Part shown: positions 1 to 6,437 of the stretch, one piece after another | Numbering within the stretch: the first letter of the stretch is position 1 | How the letters are laid out: each line of letters begins with the position of its first letter | Origin: Pseudomonadota bacterium | GTDB lineage: Bacteria; Pseudomonadota; Alphaproteobacteria; UBA828; JAPUJA01 | DNA: 8,297 bases | Assembly (NCBI GenBank): GCA_027296525.1 | Contig: JAPUJA010000153.1 | Coordinates: 1-8,297 of the forward strand | Direction: 5' to 3' | The notes under the pieces: model-generated | What the model saw: the letters and a program-made list of their open reading frames with translations, nothing else | What the model was told of the DNA's origin: nothing | The model's database searches: none | Position numbers and translations under genes: made by a program

Positions 1-369
1 GCCGCGCGTGACATCGCGTGAACTGTAATTGGTTGCGTGAGGGCCGCCATAGAGAAGCTCAGCTCCGCCGAGCGCGCCGTGTTCATGGAGGCGGTCACAC
101 ATATGGCGCAAATTTATGACGTCACCCTCGTCCCACAAGCAGGCCGAGATATAGGGCGTCGTGTCCGTCTCCGGGTGGATCGAGCAATATTCGGTGCAGA
201 GCGCGCCCCAGCCGCCCTCGGCCTTGATCCCGCGATGCCCGCCTTGCGCGCCCGGGCGGTCGGAACCCGCGCCGTTACATTGCGGCGTCTGATAGAAACG
301 GTTCTTCATGGTCTTCGGGCCGAGCTTGATCGGCTCGAACAGCGGGTCGTATTTCGGATCGCGCGGCAT
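1..369 (-). CDS. Trimethylamine/dimethylamine dehydrogenase-like FMN oxidoreductase, N-terminal part (cut by window edge)
   Basis: The first 123 codons of a gene read on the minus strand; the rest lies beyond position 1. The protein opens with MPRDPKYDPLFEPIKLGPKT, the typical start of trimethylamine dehydrogenase (TMADH) family proteins, an Old-Yellow-Enzyme-type TIM barrel. Visible family residues are Cys31 in YQTPQC, matching the cysteine that carries 6-S-cysteinyl FMN in TMADH (Cys30 of the mature enzyme), and Tyr61 in TEYCSIHPE, matching aromatic-bowl Tyr60. The stretch ELLYGGPHATNYSSR also resembles authentic TMADH. By hand count about 73 of 123 residues match the upstream gene at 450-2618, so the two are tandem paralogues. 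The start is set by the family N-terminus and a purine-rich AGGGGAA about 8 nt upstream. The likely role is oxidative N-dealkylation of a small amine, passing electrons to ETF. The exact amine is unknown because most of the active site is off-window. Confidence 0.9.
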   Translation of the reverse strand, partial: MPRDPKYDPLFEPIKLGPKTMKNRFYQTPQCNGAGSDRPGAQGGHRGIKAEGGWGALCTEYCSIHPETDTTPYISACLWDEGDVINLRHMCDRLHEHGALGGAELLYGGPHATNYSSRDVTRG

Positions 370-414
370 CGTCTTAATTCCCCTATGTCAGCAACTGTCT
401 TCCACTTGAAACTC

Positions 415-439
415 CGCAAAGCGGCGAAATGCCGCTGCG
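415..439 (-). other. Short hairpin between the two TMADH-like genes
   Basis: A perfect 5-bp GC stem (GCGGC/GCCGC, 421-425 with 431-435) closes a GAAAT loop. An A-T pair (420/436) extends it, and after a 2-nt bulge three more pairs follow (415-417 with 437-439). It begins 11 nt after the stop codon of the upstream gene and lies inside the 80-bp gap before the downstream gene. No clean U tract follows on the minus strand, so a full terminator is unlikely. It could be an mRNA-stability or partial attenuation element that sets the ratio of the two paralogues. Confidence 0.3.
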
Positions 440-449
440 TCGCCTAATC

Positions 450-2618
450 CTAACCGGCGAGCTTCGGGAAGGCCTCATGGCCCCAGATCTGGCGCTCGCG
501 TATCCAGGGAAGCGGGTGCTGCGGATCGTCCGACTCGAATTCCCGAGCCAGGCGGTGGCCCTCGAAGACGCAATCGGCGATCAGGCGCGGCGCCTGGCAA
601 TCGCCCACCTGGTAGACGGCTTGGATGTCGTTCGCGGCCCATTCGTCGCGCCGTGCCTTCAATTCCTTGAAGAGCCCGTTTTGCGACAAACGCGCCGTCA
701 CCAGAACGACGCCGTCGCACTCCAGCGTCACGGTCTCCGTTCCCATCCGCCGCGCGGGCACGCCCCGCTTGGGCGTCGTCGTGCGCACGTAGCCGTCGCG
801 GTAGATATAAAAGAGCGTGATGCGGCCGGGCTCGACCGACAAGGCCGCGTGCTGCACGACCGGCTCGATCTTCTTCTCATGCAGCATCCGCATGATGTCG
901 ACGAACTCGAAACTGTAGGCGGTGTAGGGCGCGACGAAGTCCCAACTCGTGACGAGCGTGACCTTCTTGCCCTGATCGGCCAGAAGCTCGGCCATGCTGA
1001 CGCCCGTGAAGTAGCCCTCACAGTCGAGCACCACGACCCGCTCGCCGATATCCTTGCCCGCCATCACCTGCTCGGGCGTCGCGACATGGGGCAGCGACGC
1101 GTCGGCGCCCGCGAGCGGCGCCATCAGGACCGGCCCGAAGCCGTCCTCGGCCCAGCGCGCGCCCGTCGCGCACACGACCTTGTCAGCGCCGTAGGCGAGA
1201 ACATCATCCGCGCTCATCCGGCCCACGCCCGTATGCACCTCGACGTTCTTGAGCTTGTCGAGCTGTATCTGGCGGTAGGTGATCACCCGGCCCCATTCGG
1301 CCAAGCCGGGATAGCGCATGATGTCGCGCACGCGCCCGCCGATCTCGGCCTCGGCCTCGCGCAGGTGCACGTCGTAACCCCGCTCACCCAGAACCCGCGC
1401 GCACTCCAGGCCCGCCGGGCCCGCCCCCACCACGAGCACCGAGCAGGGGCTCTTCGTCTTCGTGAACTTCTCCGGGTGCCAGCCCCGCCGGTATTCCTCC
1501 ATCGAGGTCGCGTTCTGGGTGCAGATGAGCGGCACGGCCTGCGCCCATTTCGACAGACAAACGTTGCAGCCGATGCACTCGCGGATGTCCTCGGGCCTAC
1601 CCTCCTCGATCTTCCTGGGCAGGAACGGATCGGCGATCGAGGGCCGCGCCGCGCCGATCAGATCGGCCTGGCCCGAGACGATCACCTCGACCATGTCGTC
1701 GGGGCTCGTGAGCCGGCCGGTCGAGACCACGGGCACCGGCGAAGCGGCCTTGGCCTCGCGCACCCAGGGCGCCATGTAGTTCGTGCGCGTGAAGCGCGAG
1801 GGCGCGATCTCGCCCGAGAGCTCCGAATAGTGACCCACCTTGAGATCCCAGACGTCGCAGAGACCCTGCCTGGCGCAGAGCTCGATCATCCGGATGCCGT
1901 CCTCGCCGACCTCGATGCCGTCGGGGCCCTCCAGGGTGTCGACCGAGAACCGGTTGCCGATGGCGCAATCCGAACCGACCGCCTCTTTCATCCCCTCGAG
2001 GATCTCGATCCAGAGCCGCGCGCGGTTCTCGAACGAGCCGCCGTAGCCGTCGGTTCGCCGGTTGTAAAAGGGCTGGAGGAATTGCAGGACGATCATCGAG
2101 TCCGAGGCGATGATCTCGATGACGTCGAAGCCCGCGTCGCGCGCGCGCAACGACGCGTCGACATGCATCTGAACGATGTCGCGGATGTCGTCCTCGTCGG
2201 CCTCGGCAACGCCGTTCGCCAGGATGGCTTCGGAGGGCGCCTGAGAGGGCACGCGCGCGATCGCCCGGGATTCGCCGGTTTGACTGTGGATACCGGCATA
2301 GAACAGCTGGATGCCGGCGAGTCCGCCATGCTTGTGCACCTCGTCGGCCACGTGCCCGAGATTCATGACGTCGACCTCGTCCCAGAGCCGGGCGCAGCAA
2401 TGGGGCGCATCGTCCGATTCCGGGTGGACCGCCGTGTACTCGATGCAGACGGTGCCCCAGCCGCCTTCGGCCTTCATTCCCCGAAAGGCCGCCTGGGTTC
2501 CCGGCCGGTCGGAGCCCGCGCCGTTGCAATGGGGCGTCTGCCAGAAGCGGTTCTTGGTGGTCTTCGGCCCGACCTCGACGGGCTCGAACAGGACGTCGTA
2601 TTTCGGATCGCGCGTCAT
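450..2618 (-). CDS. TMADH-family FMN/4Fe-4S oxidoreductase with altered active site
   Basis: A 722-residue protein, close to TMADH (about 729) and collinear with it. Residues 1 to about 345 form the OYE-type barrel, with Cys31 in WQTPHC as predicted covalent-FMN site. The 4Fe-4S cysteines are C348, C351, C354 and C366 in CIGCNVC...C. A dinucleotide-binding fold follows, with GxGxxG at 398-403 (VVGAGPAG), then a C-terminal domain with GDCQAPRLIADCVFEGHR. Against TMADH as I recall it (mature numbering), Tyr60, Arg222 and Trp355 are kept (Y61, R223, W358). Tyr169, His172, Trp264 and Asp267 become I170, D173, L267 and E270. It is therefore a TMADH-like dehydrogenase, probably ETF-linked, but probably not for trimethylamine. 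The reading frame stays open upstream to 3560, but that extension is antisense to the SDR gene. The ATG at 2618 matches the family N-terminus and has a GGGGGA ribosome-binding site about 8 nt before it. Confidence 0.93.
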   Translation of the reverse strand: MTRDPKYDVLFEPVEVGPKTTKNRFWQTPHCNGAGSDRPGTQAAFRGMKAEGGWGTVCIEYTAVHPESDDAPHCCARLWDEVDVMNLGHVADEVHKHGGLAGIQLFYAGIHSQTGESRAIARVPSQAPSEAILANGVAEADEDDIRDIVQMHVDASLRARDAGFDVIEIIASDSMIVLQFLQPFYNRRTDGYGGSFENRARLWIEILEGMKEAVGSDCAIGNRFSVDTLEGPDGIEVGEDGIRMIELCARQGLCDVWDLKVGHYSELSGEIAPSRFTRTNYMAPWVREAKAASPVPVVSTGRLTSPDDMVEVIVSGQADLIGAARPSIADPFLPRKIEEGRPEDIRECIGCNVCLSKWAQAVPLICTQNATSMEEYRRGWHPEKFTKTKSPCSVLVVGAGPAGLECARVLGERGYDVHLREAEAEIGGRVRDIMRYPGLAEWGRVITYRQIQLDKLKNVEVHTGVGRMSADDVLAYGADKVVCATGARWAEDGFGPVLMAPLAGADASLPHVATPEQVMAGKDIGERVVVLDCEGYFTGVSMAELLADQGKKVTLVTSWDFVAPYTAYSFEFVDIMRMLHEKKIEPVVQHAALSVEPGRITLFYIYRDGYVRTTTPKRGVPARRMGTETVTLECDGVVLVTARLSQNGLFKELKARRDEWAANDIQAVYQVGDCQAPRLIADCVFEGHRLAREFESDDPQHPLPWIRERQIWGHEAFPKLAG

Positions 2619-2780
2619 CGTTTTATCCCCCTCTCTCCCCCGCCGCCCGTTCCGAAGGGCGGCGACTCGACGGAAGGTTATTTGAAGGCCCCGTGAGATC
2701 GGGGCTCGTTTCTGTCCCGCGCCGGCGCTACGATCATACGCCTCAAGCCAAGTGCCGTAAAACCCACGGGGAGAAGACCA
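2619..2780. promoter_or_regulatory. Divergent intergenic region with dyad-symmetric elements
   Basis: These 162 bp separate the minus-strand TMADH pair from the plus-strand SDR-ligase pair, so they should hold promoters for both. Three symmetric elements are visible. The first is CGCCGCCC, an 8-nt spacer and GGGCGGCG (2641-2664, perfect arms). The second is GCCCC, an 8-nt spacer and GGGGC (2688-2705). The third is the 10-bp palindrome GCGCCGGCGC (2719-2728). Near the TMADH start the minus strand is a long purine tract containing the ribosome-binding site. I cannot name a convincing -35/-10 pair. Which elements are operators and which are transcript hairpins is unknown, and no regulator gene lies in the window. 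Confidence 0.6.
2641..2664. repeat. Perfect 8-bp inverted repeat with 8-nt spacer
   Basis: CGCCGCCC at 2641-2648 and GGGCGGCG at 2657-2664 are exact reverse complements around GTTCCGAA. The inner end of the element is 23 nt before the ATG of the TMADH-like gene. If transcription starts beyond it, it would form a stable stem in that gene's 5' leader, just upstream of the purine-rich ribosome-binding site. It could instead be a DNA operator for a dimeric regulator. No U tract follows on either strand, which argues against an intrinsic terminator. Confidence 0.5.
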
Positions 2781-3527
2781 ATGCCCGAAAAACCCGTCGC
2801 CATCGTCACGGCCGCGGGCCGGGGGATCGGCCGGGCGAGCGCCGAAGAGTTGAACGAGCGGGGCTATGCGCTCGCCCTCATGTCGCCCTCGGAGAACAGC
2901 GTGAAGCTTGCGGCCGAGCTCGGTTGCATCGGCATGTCGGGCTCGGTGACGAGCCAGGATGATGTCCAAACGCTGGTGGAGAAGACCGTCGCCGCGTATG
3001 GGCGGATCGATGCCGTCCTGAACAATACCGGCTTTGAAGAGTGGAGCGTCGAATCGCCGACTTACGCCTTCGATCCGGATCTCGACGGACATCTGCTCGA
3101 TATCCCCGACGAGGACTGGCACGCCGCTTTCGATCTCTTCTTCCTCAACGCCGTGCATGTCGCGCGCGCCGTGACCGAGATCATGCAACGCCAAGGGGGC
3201 AGCGCGATCGTCAACATATCGGCGTCCTGCGCCCTCGAACCGTTTTCGGCATATCCCATGTCTTCCTCGGTGCGCACCGCGCTCTCGGCCTTCACCAAGC
3301 TCTATTCGGATCGCTACGCCCGCGACAACATCCGAATGAACACGCTTTTGCCCGGCTATGTCGACAACCTCGAATGGCTCCCCACCATCCCTCGCAGCAT
3401 CCCCATGGGACGGGTCGGCACGGCCAGAGAGATTGCGAAGGCCGCCGCCATGCTGCTCTCCGACGATGCGAGCTACATTTCGGGTGAAAACATCTTCGTC
3501 GACGGCGGGCTTCGCCGCGGCCTCTGA
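2781..3527 (+). CDS. Divergent short-chain dehydrogenase/reductase (SDR) lacking YxxxK
   Basis: A 248-residue protein of normal SDR length with a Rossmann fold. The nucleotide-binding motif is TAAGRGIG at 10-17, the NNAG-like motif is NNTG at 81-84, a conserved-type Asn is at 123 (FFLNAVHVAR), and the C-terminus is SGENIFVDGG. The catalytic region is unusual. Aligned on the following TALSAFTK, the YxxxK positions read S161 and R165, and the usual Ser position reads A148, flanked by S147 and S149. Tyr158 lies seven residues before R165, a Y-x6-R spacing reminiscent of FabI-type Y-x6-K. I recall similar SDRs with R in place of the lysine as a recurring divergent group, so this may be a real subfamily. 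The start is supported by GGGGAG 7 nt before the ATG. It is the first gene of a tight pair with the ligase (20 nt to its TTG). The substrate is not predictable. Confidence 0.9.
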   Translation: MPEKPVAIVTAAGRGIGRASAEELNERGYALALMSPSENSVKLAAELGCIGMSGSVTSQDDVQTLVEKTVAAYGRIDAVLNNTGFEEWSVESPTYAFDPDLDGHLLDIPDEDWHAAFDLFFLNAVHVARAVTEIMQRQGGSAIVNISASCALEPFSAYPMSSSVRTALSAFTKLYSDRYARDNIRMNTLLPGYVDNLEWLPTIPRSIPMGRVGTAREIAKAAAMLLSDDASYISGENIFVDGGLRRGL

Positions 3528-3533
3528 ACGAAA

Positions 3534-3550
3534 GAGAGGCGGCCCGTTTG
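3534..3550 (+). promoter_or_regulatory. Ribosome-binding site and TTG start of the acyl-CoA ligase
   Basis: GAGAGG (3534-3539) lies 8 nt before the TTG at 3548. This site decides the start, because the only early in-frame ATG (3587) is preceded by CTGGGCGCG, which has little Shine-Dalgarno character. A TTG start at a short gene-to-gene gap suggests translation partly coupled to the SDR gene upstream. Confidence 0.6.
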
Positions 3551-5206
3551 ACCCGCTCAACGAACGCGAACGACACTCTGGGCGCGATGCTCGGCGATCT
3601 CGCGCGGCGCCGGGGAAGCGCGCCCGCCTTCATCGGCGAAGGCGAGACGATCTCCTACGCGGCGTTCGACGGGGCGAGCCGGCGCTTGGCCCAGGGGCTT
3701 TGGGAGCTCGGCATCCGCGCGGGCGATAGCGTGGCGCTTTGGCTGCCCAACGGGCCCGAATGGCTCGCGCTTCATTTCGCCTGCGCACGCCTCGGTGCCG
3801 TCACGGTGGTGGTGAACACGAAGTTTCGCGTGACCGAGGTCGAGGATCTTTTGGCGCGCTCCAAGGCGAGGCTGCTCGTCTGCTGGCCGCATTTCAAAGG
3901 GATCGACTTCCTCGGGATCTTGCGCGAGATCGACCCGCTCGCCGTCACGGCGCTCAAGGCGGTCATCGTCTGTGGCGACGAAACCCGCCCACCCGAACGC
4001 ACGCTCGAACGGGCGACCCTCCCCTACCGGGCGCTCACGGTGAAGCGTCCGTTCGATGACGATCACGCCGCACCCGAAGCCGGCGCGATCCTGTTCACCA
4101 CATCGGGCACGACAAGCGCGTCGAAGCTCGTGCTTCAGACCCACGGTGCGATCACGCGCCACGCCCGGGCCGTGGCCGAACGCTTCGGCTACACCTCGCC
4201 CGATTGCCGTCTGCTGCAGCTTCTCCCCTTCTGCGGCGTGTTCGGCTATTCGGCCGCGATCGCCGCGATCGTCGCCGGGCGCGCGCTCGTCATCCGGCCG
4301 AGCTTTCGCGCCGAGGAGGCCGCCAAGCTGATCGCCCAGCACGGGATCACGCACATGATCGGAAGCGACGAGATGTTCCGCCGAATCTTAAGCTTCGGCG
4401 AAGGCGAGCGGCCCTTCCCCCGCTGGCGGTTTGCGGGCTTCGCCGCCTTCAACCCATCGATCACCGATCTCGTCTCGGCGGGCGAGGAACGCGGCATCTG
4501 CTTCTACGGCCTCTACGGCTCGAGCGAGCTGCTCGCGCTCTTCGCCGCCCAGGCGCCCGACGCGCGCCCGGAGGTCCGCGCCCAGGCCGGGGGCTTTACG
4601 GTCTCGCCGGAAGCGCGCGCGCGCGCGCGCGAGCCCGCGAGCGGGCGCATCCTTCCCCCTGGAGAGACCGGCGAGCTCGAGCTCAAGGGCCCGAGCCTGA
4701 TGGCCGGCTATTTGGGCGATCCGGACGCGACCCGGGACGCGCTCACCGAGGACGGCTATTTGCGGACCGGCGATCTCGGCTATGTGCGATCCGACGGCGG
4801 CTTCGTCTTTCTCGCGCGCGCGGGCGAGTTCCTGAGGCTCGGCGGCTTCCTCGTCAACCCCCGGGAGATCGAGGACTTCATCCAAAGCCATGAATCGATC
4901 GAAGGCTGCCAGGTGGTCAGCGGCGCGGAAGGCACCCGCCCGGTGGCCTTCGTCACGCTCGTAAAAGCGAGCGCGCTCGATGAGCCGGCGCTGCGCGCCC
5001 ATTGCCTCAAGGGAATCGCGAAATACAAGGTGCCGGAGCGATTCGTCGCGCTCGATGCCTTCCCCACGACCCAAAGCGCGAATGGGATCAAGATCCAGCG
5101 CCACAGGCTTCGCGAACAGGCCGAGGCGATCCTGGAGAGCGACAAGGCGCGCTCACGCCGCACGCGGGCGGCGCGCGATCAGTCGGCGCCCTTGCCCAGG
5201 AGCTGA
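3548..5206 (+). CDS. AMP-forming acyl-CoA ligase (ANL superfamily)
   Basis: A 552-residue adenylate-forming enzyme expected to convert a carboxylic acid, ATP and CoA to acyl-CoA, AMP and PPi. Core motifs in order: the P-loop FTTSGTTSASK at about 183-193 (usual form TSGTTGxPK), YGLYGSSE at 320-327, TGDL at 407-410, ARAGEFLRLGG at 423-433 (Glu where Asp is usual) and the C-terminal catalytic-lysine motif ANGIKIQRHRLRE, with Lys515 the candidate. The start is TTG at 3548, preceded by GAGAGG with 8-nt spacing. The ATG at 3587 has no clear ribosome-binding site and would cut into the N-terminal helix TLGAMLGDLARRRG. The gene lies 20 nt after the SDR stop, so the two are probably cotranscribed. Its last 28 bp overlap the 3' end of the convergent acyl-CoA dehydrogenase gene. 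The acid substrate (aliphatic, aromatic or betaine-like) cannot be assigned. Confidence 0.92.
   Translation: MTRSTNANDTLGAMLGDLARRRGSAPAFIGEGETISYAAFDGASRRLAQGLWELGIRAGDSVALWLPNGPEWLALHFACARLGAVTVVVNTKFRVTEVEDLLARSKARLLVCWPHFKGIDFLGILREIDPLAVTALKAVIVCGDETRPPERTLERATLPYRALTVKRPFDDDHAAPEAGAILFTTSGTTSASKLVLQTHGAITRHARAVAERFGYTSPDCRLLQLLPFCGVFGYSAAIAAIVAGRALVIRPSFRAEEAAKLIAQHGITHMIGSDEMFRRILSFGEGERPFPRWRFAGFAAFNPSITDLVSAGEERGICFYGLYGSSELLALFAAQAPDARPEVRAQAGGFTVSPEARARAREPASGRILPPGETGELELKGPSLMAGYLGDPDATRDALTEDGYLRTGDLGYVRSDGGFVFLARAGEFLRLGGFLVNPREIEDFIQSHESIEGCQVVSGAEGTRPVAFVTLVKASALDEPALRAHCLKGIAKYKVPERFVALDAFPTTQSANGIKIQRHRLREQAEAILESDKARSRRTRAARDQSAPLPRS
4613..4631 (+). repeat. Alternating GC dinucleotide tract inside the ligase gene
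   Basis: Nineteen bases of uninterrupted alternating G and C. They encode part of EARARARE (about residues 355-362) on the strand just before the GETGEL segment of the ligase. The encoded protein follows the normal family pattern here, so the tract is in frame and constrained. Alternating GC of this length can slip in replication or adopt Z-form DNA, but nothing shows it does so here. Confidence 0.7.
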
Positions 5207-6330
5207 TTGGCGATGATGAGCTTCTGGATCTCGCTCGTCCCCTCATAGACGCGAAGGGCCCGGACCTCCCGATAATAGCGCTCAAGCGGAAGCTCCTTGC
5301 TGAGCCCCCAGCCGCCATGGATCTGCACGGCCTCGTCGATCACCCGCTGCGCCGCTTCGGTCGCGTAGAGCTTGGCCATCGAGGCCCAAAGTACCGCCTC
5401 AGGGGCTTCCTCATCGCGCGCCTTGGCGGCGCGGTAGACCATGAGGCGGGCCGCGGCGATCTCGCTCGCCATGTCCGCGAGTTTGAAGCCGATGCTCTGA
5501 AACTTGCCGATCGGCCGGCCGAACTGCTCGCGCCCCACCGCCCAGACCCGGGCCGCCTCGAACGCGGCCTCCGCCAGACCCACCGCATGGGCGCCGACGG
5601 TCGGGCGGTAGAGGTTGAGCGTCTCCATCGTAAGCGCGAAGCCGTCGCCCTCCCGGCCCAGGCGATTGGCTTCGGGCACGGCGCAATCCTCGAAGACGAG
5701 CTCGCCCAAGACGTCGAAGGCGATGATTTCCATCGCGCGTCCGAGGCGAAACCCCGGGGTCTCGGCGTCGACGACGAAGGCCGAGAGTGAGCGCGGCGAG
5801 CGCCCCTCGCCGGTCCGCGCGATCACGACATAGCTGTCGGCCAGGCCGGCGTTCGAGATGAACGCCTTGGCCCCGTTCAAGACGTAATGATCGCCCCGCC
5901 GCTTGGCCTCGGTCTGAATCCCAAGCACGTCCGAGCCCGCCTCGCGTTCGGTCACCGCGAAGGCTCCGAGCCGCTCGCCCGCGGCCATCGCCGGGAGATA
6001 TCGGCGTCGAAGGGCGTCCGAGCCCGCCCGGACGATCGGGAAGGAGCCCAGCCCCTGCACGCCGAAGACGGCGGAGGCGAAGGACGAGGCCATGGCGAAG
6101 CGCTCGCGGATCAGACACGCCGGGTAGCAGCACACGTCATCGAAGACGCCGCCTTGGGCCTTGGGCACGAGATAGCGAAACCAGCCGGCGTTCGCGATCA
6201 ACTCGCAGAAGTCGCGCGGCGGTTCGTCACGCCCTTCGAGCGCGATATCCCCCGCCAGCAGCTTCCCGCGTGCGAACGCATCGAGCCGGCCGATGAGCGT
6301 GTCGTCTTCCGCGCTGTAGGACAGATCCAT
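5179..6330 (-). CDS. Acyl-CoA dehydrogenase family protein
   Basis: A 383-residue FAD enzyme of standard family length, expected to carry out alpha,beta-dehydrogenation of an acyl-CoA and pass electrons to ETF. An N-terminal helical domain is followed by the middle beta domain with AVTEREAGSD, the first family signature, and GAKAFISNAG. The C-terminal helical domain has REQFGRPIGKFQSIGFKLAD, the QIHGGWGLS motif and YEGTSEIQ. Glu363 of YEG aligns with the catalytic base Glu376 of medium-chain acyl-CoA dehydrogenase. The start at 6330 is supported by GAGG about 6 nt upstream and a normal family N-terminus (MDLSYSAEDD). It follows the amidase gene by 107 bp on the same strand and is probably in its operon. 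It converges on the ligase and overlaps it by 28 bp. A crotonobetainyl-CoA-reductase-like role (CaiA type) is an alternative that sequence alone does not exclude. Confidence 0.94.
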   Translation of the reverse strand: MDLSYSAEDDTLIGRLDAFARGKLLAGDIALEGRDEPPRDFCELIANAGWFRYLVPKAQGGVFDDVCCYPACLIRERFAMASSFASAVFGVQGLGSFPIVRAGSDALRRRYLPAMAAGERLGAFAVTEREAGSDVLGIQTEAKRRGDHYVLNGAKAFISNAGLADSYVVIARTGEGRSPRSLSAFVVDAETPGFRLGRAMEIIAFDVLGELVFEDCAVPEANRLGREGDGFALTMETLNLYRPTVGAHAVGLAEAAFEAARVWAVGREQFGRPIGKFQSIGFKLADMASEIAAARLMVYRAAKARDEEAPEAVLWASMAKLYATEAAQRVIDEAVQIHGGWGLSKELPLERYYREVRALRVYEGTSEIQKLIIANQLLGKGAD

Positions 6331-6437
6331 GCGGGACCTCGGATGCTCAGCGCCCCGGTGTCGTTCCGATGCCCGTGCTCGCCGTCACGACACGCGAACG
6401 CCCGCCCGCCGGTCGTTCAATCACCGAGCCGGGGGCG
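6331..6437 (-). other. Intergenic spacer between amidase and acyl-CoA dehydrogenase genes
   Basis: A 107-bp same-strand spacer. I see no strong terminator hairpin and no U tract. The only clear signal is the GAGG ribosome-binding site before the dehydrogenase ATG. Read-through from the amidase gene is the simplest reading, though an internal promoter cannot be excluded. Confidence 0.4.

Noticed and set aside
429..2696. 755-codon open frame on the plus strand opposite the TMADH-like gene
   Set aside because: Its translation is rich in Arg, His, Ala and Asp with no recognisable domain, and it lies exactly antisense to a gene with full family motifs. Long antisense frames are expected in GC-rich coding DNA.
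2619..3560. 314-residue N-terminal extension of the TMADH-like reading frame
   Set aside because: The extension runs antisense through the whole SDR gene and shows no domain. The ATG at 2618 gives the exact TMADH family N-terminus with a ribosome-binding site.
4613..4631. GC dinucleotide tract as a phase-variation switch
   Set aside because: The encoded residues fit the normal ligase pattern and the frame is intact. A dinucleotide run inside a housekeeping-type catabolic gene, with no sign of variants, is weak evidence for switching.
3587..5206. ATG at 3587 as the ligase start
   Set aside because: It lacks a clear ribosome-binding site and removes part of the N-terminal helix common to the family. 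The TTG at 3548 has GAGAGG at good spacing.
5002..5790. 262-codon plus-strand frame over the ligase end and dehydrogenase gene
   Set aside because: It lies in the wrong frame of the ligase and antisense to the acyl-CoA dehydrogenase, both of which carry full family motifs.
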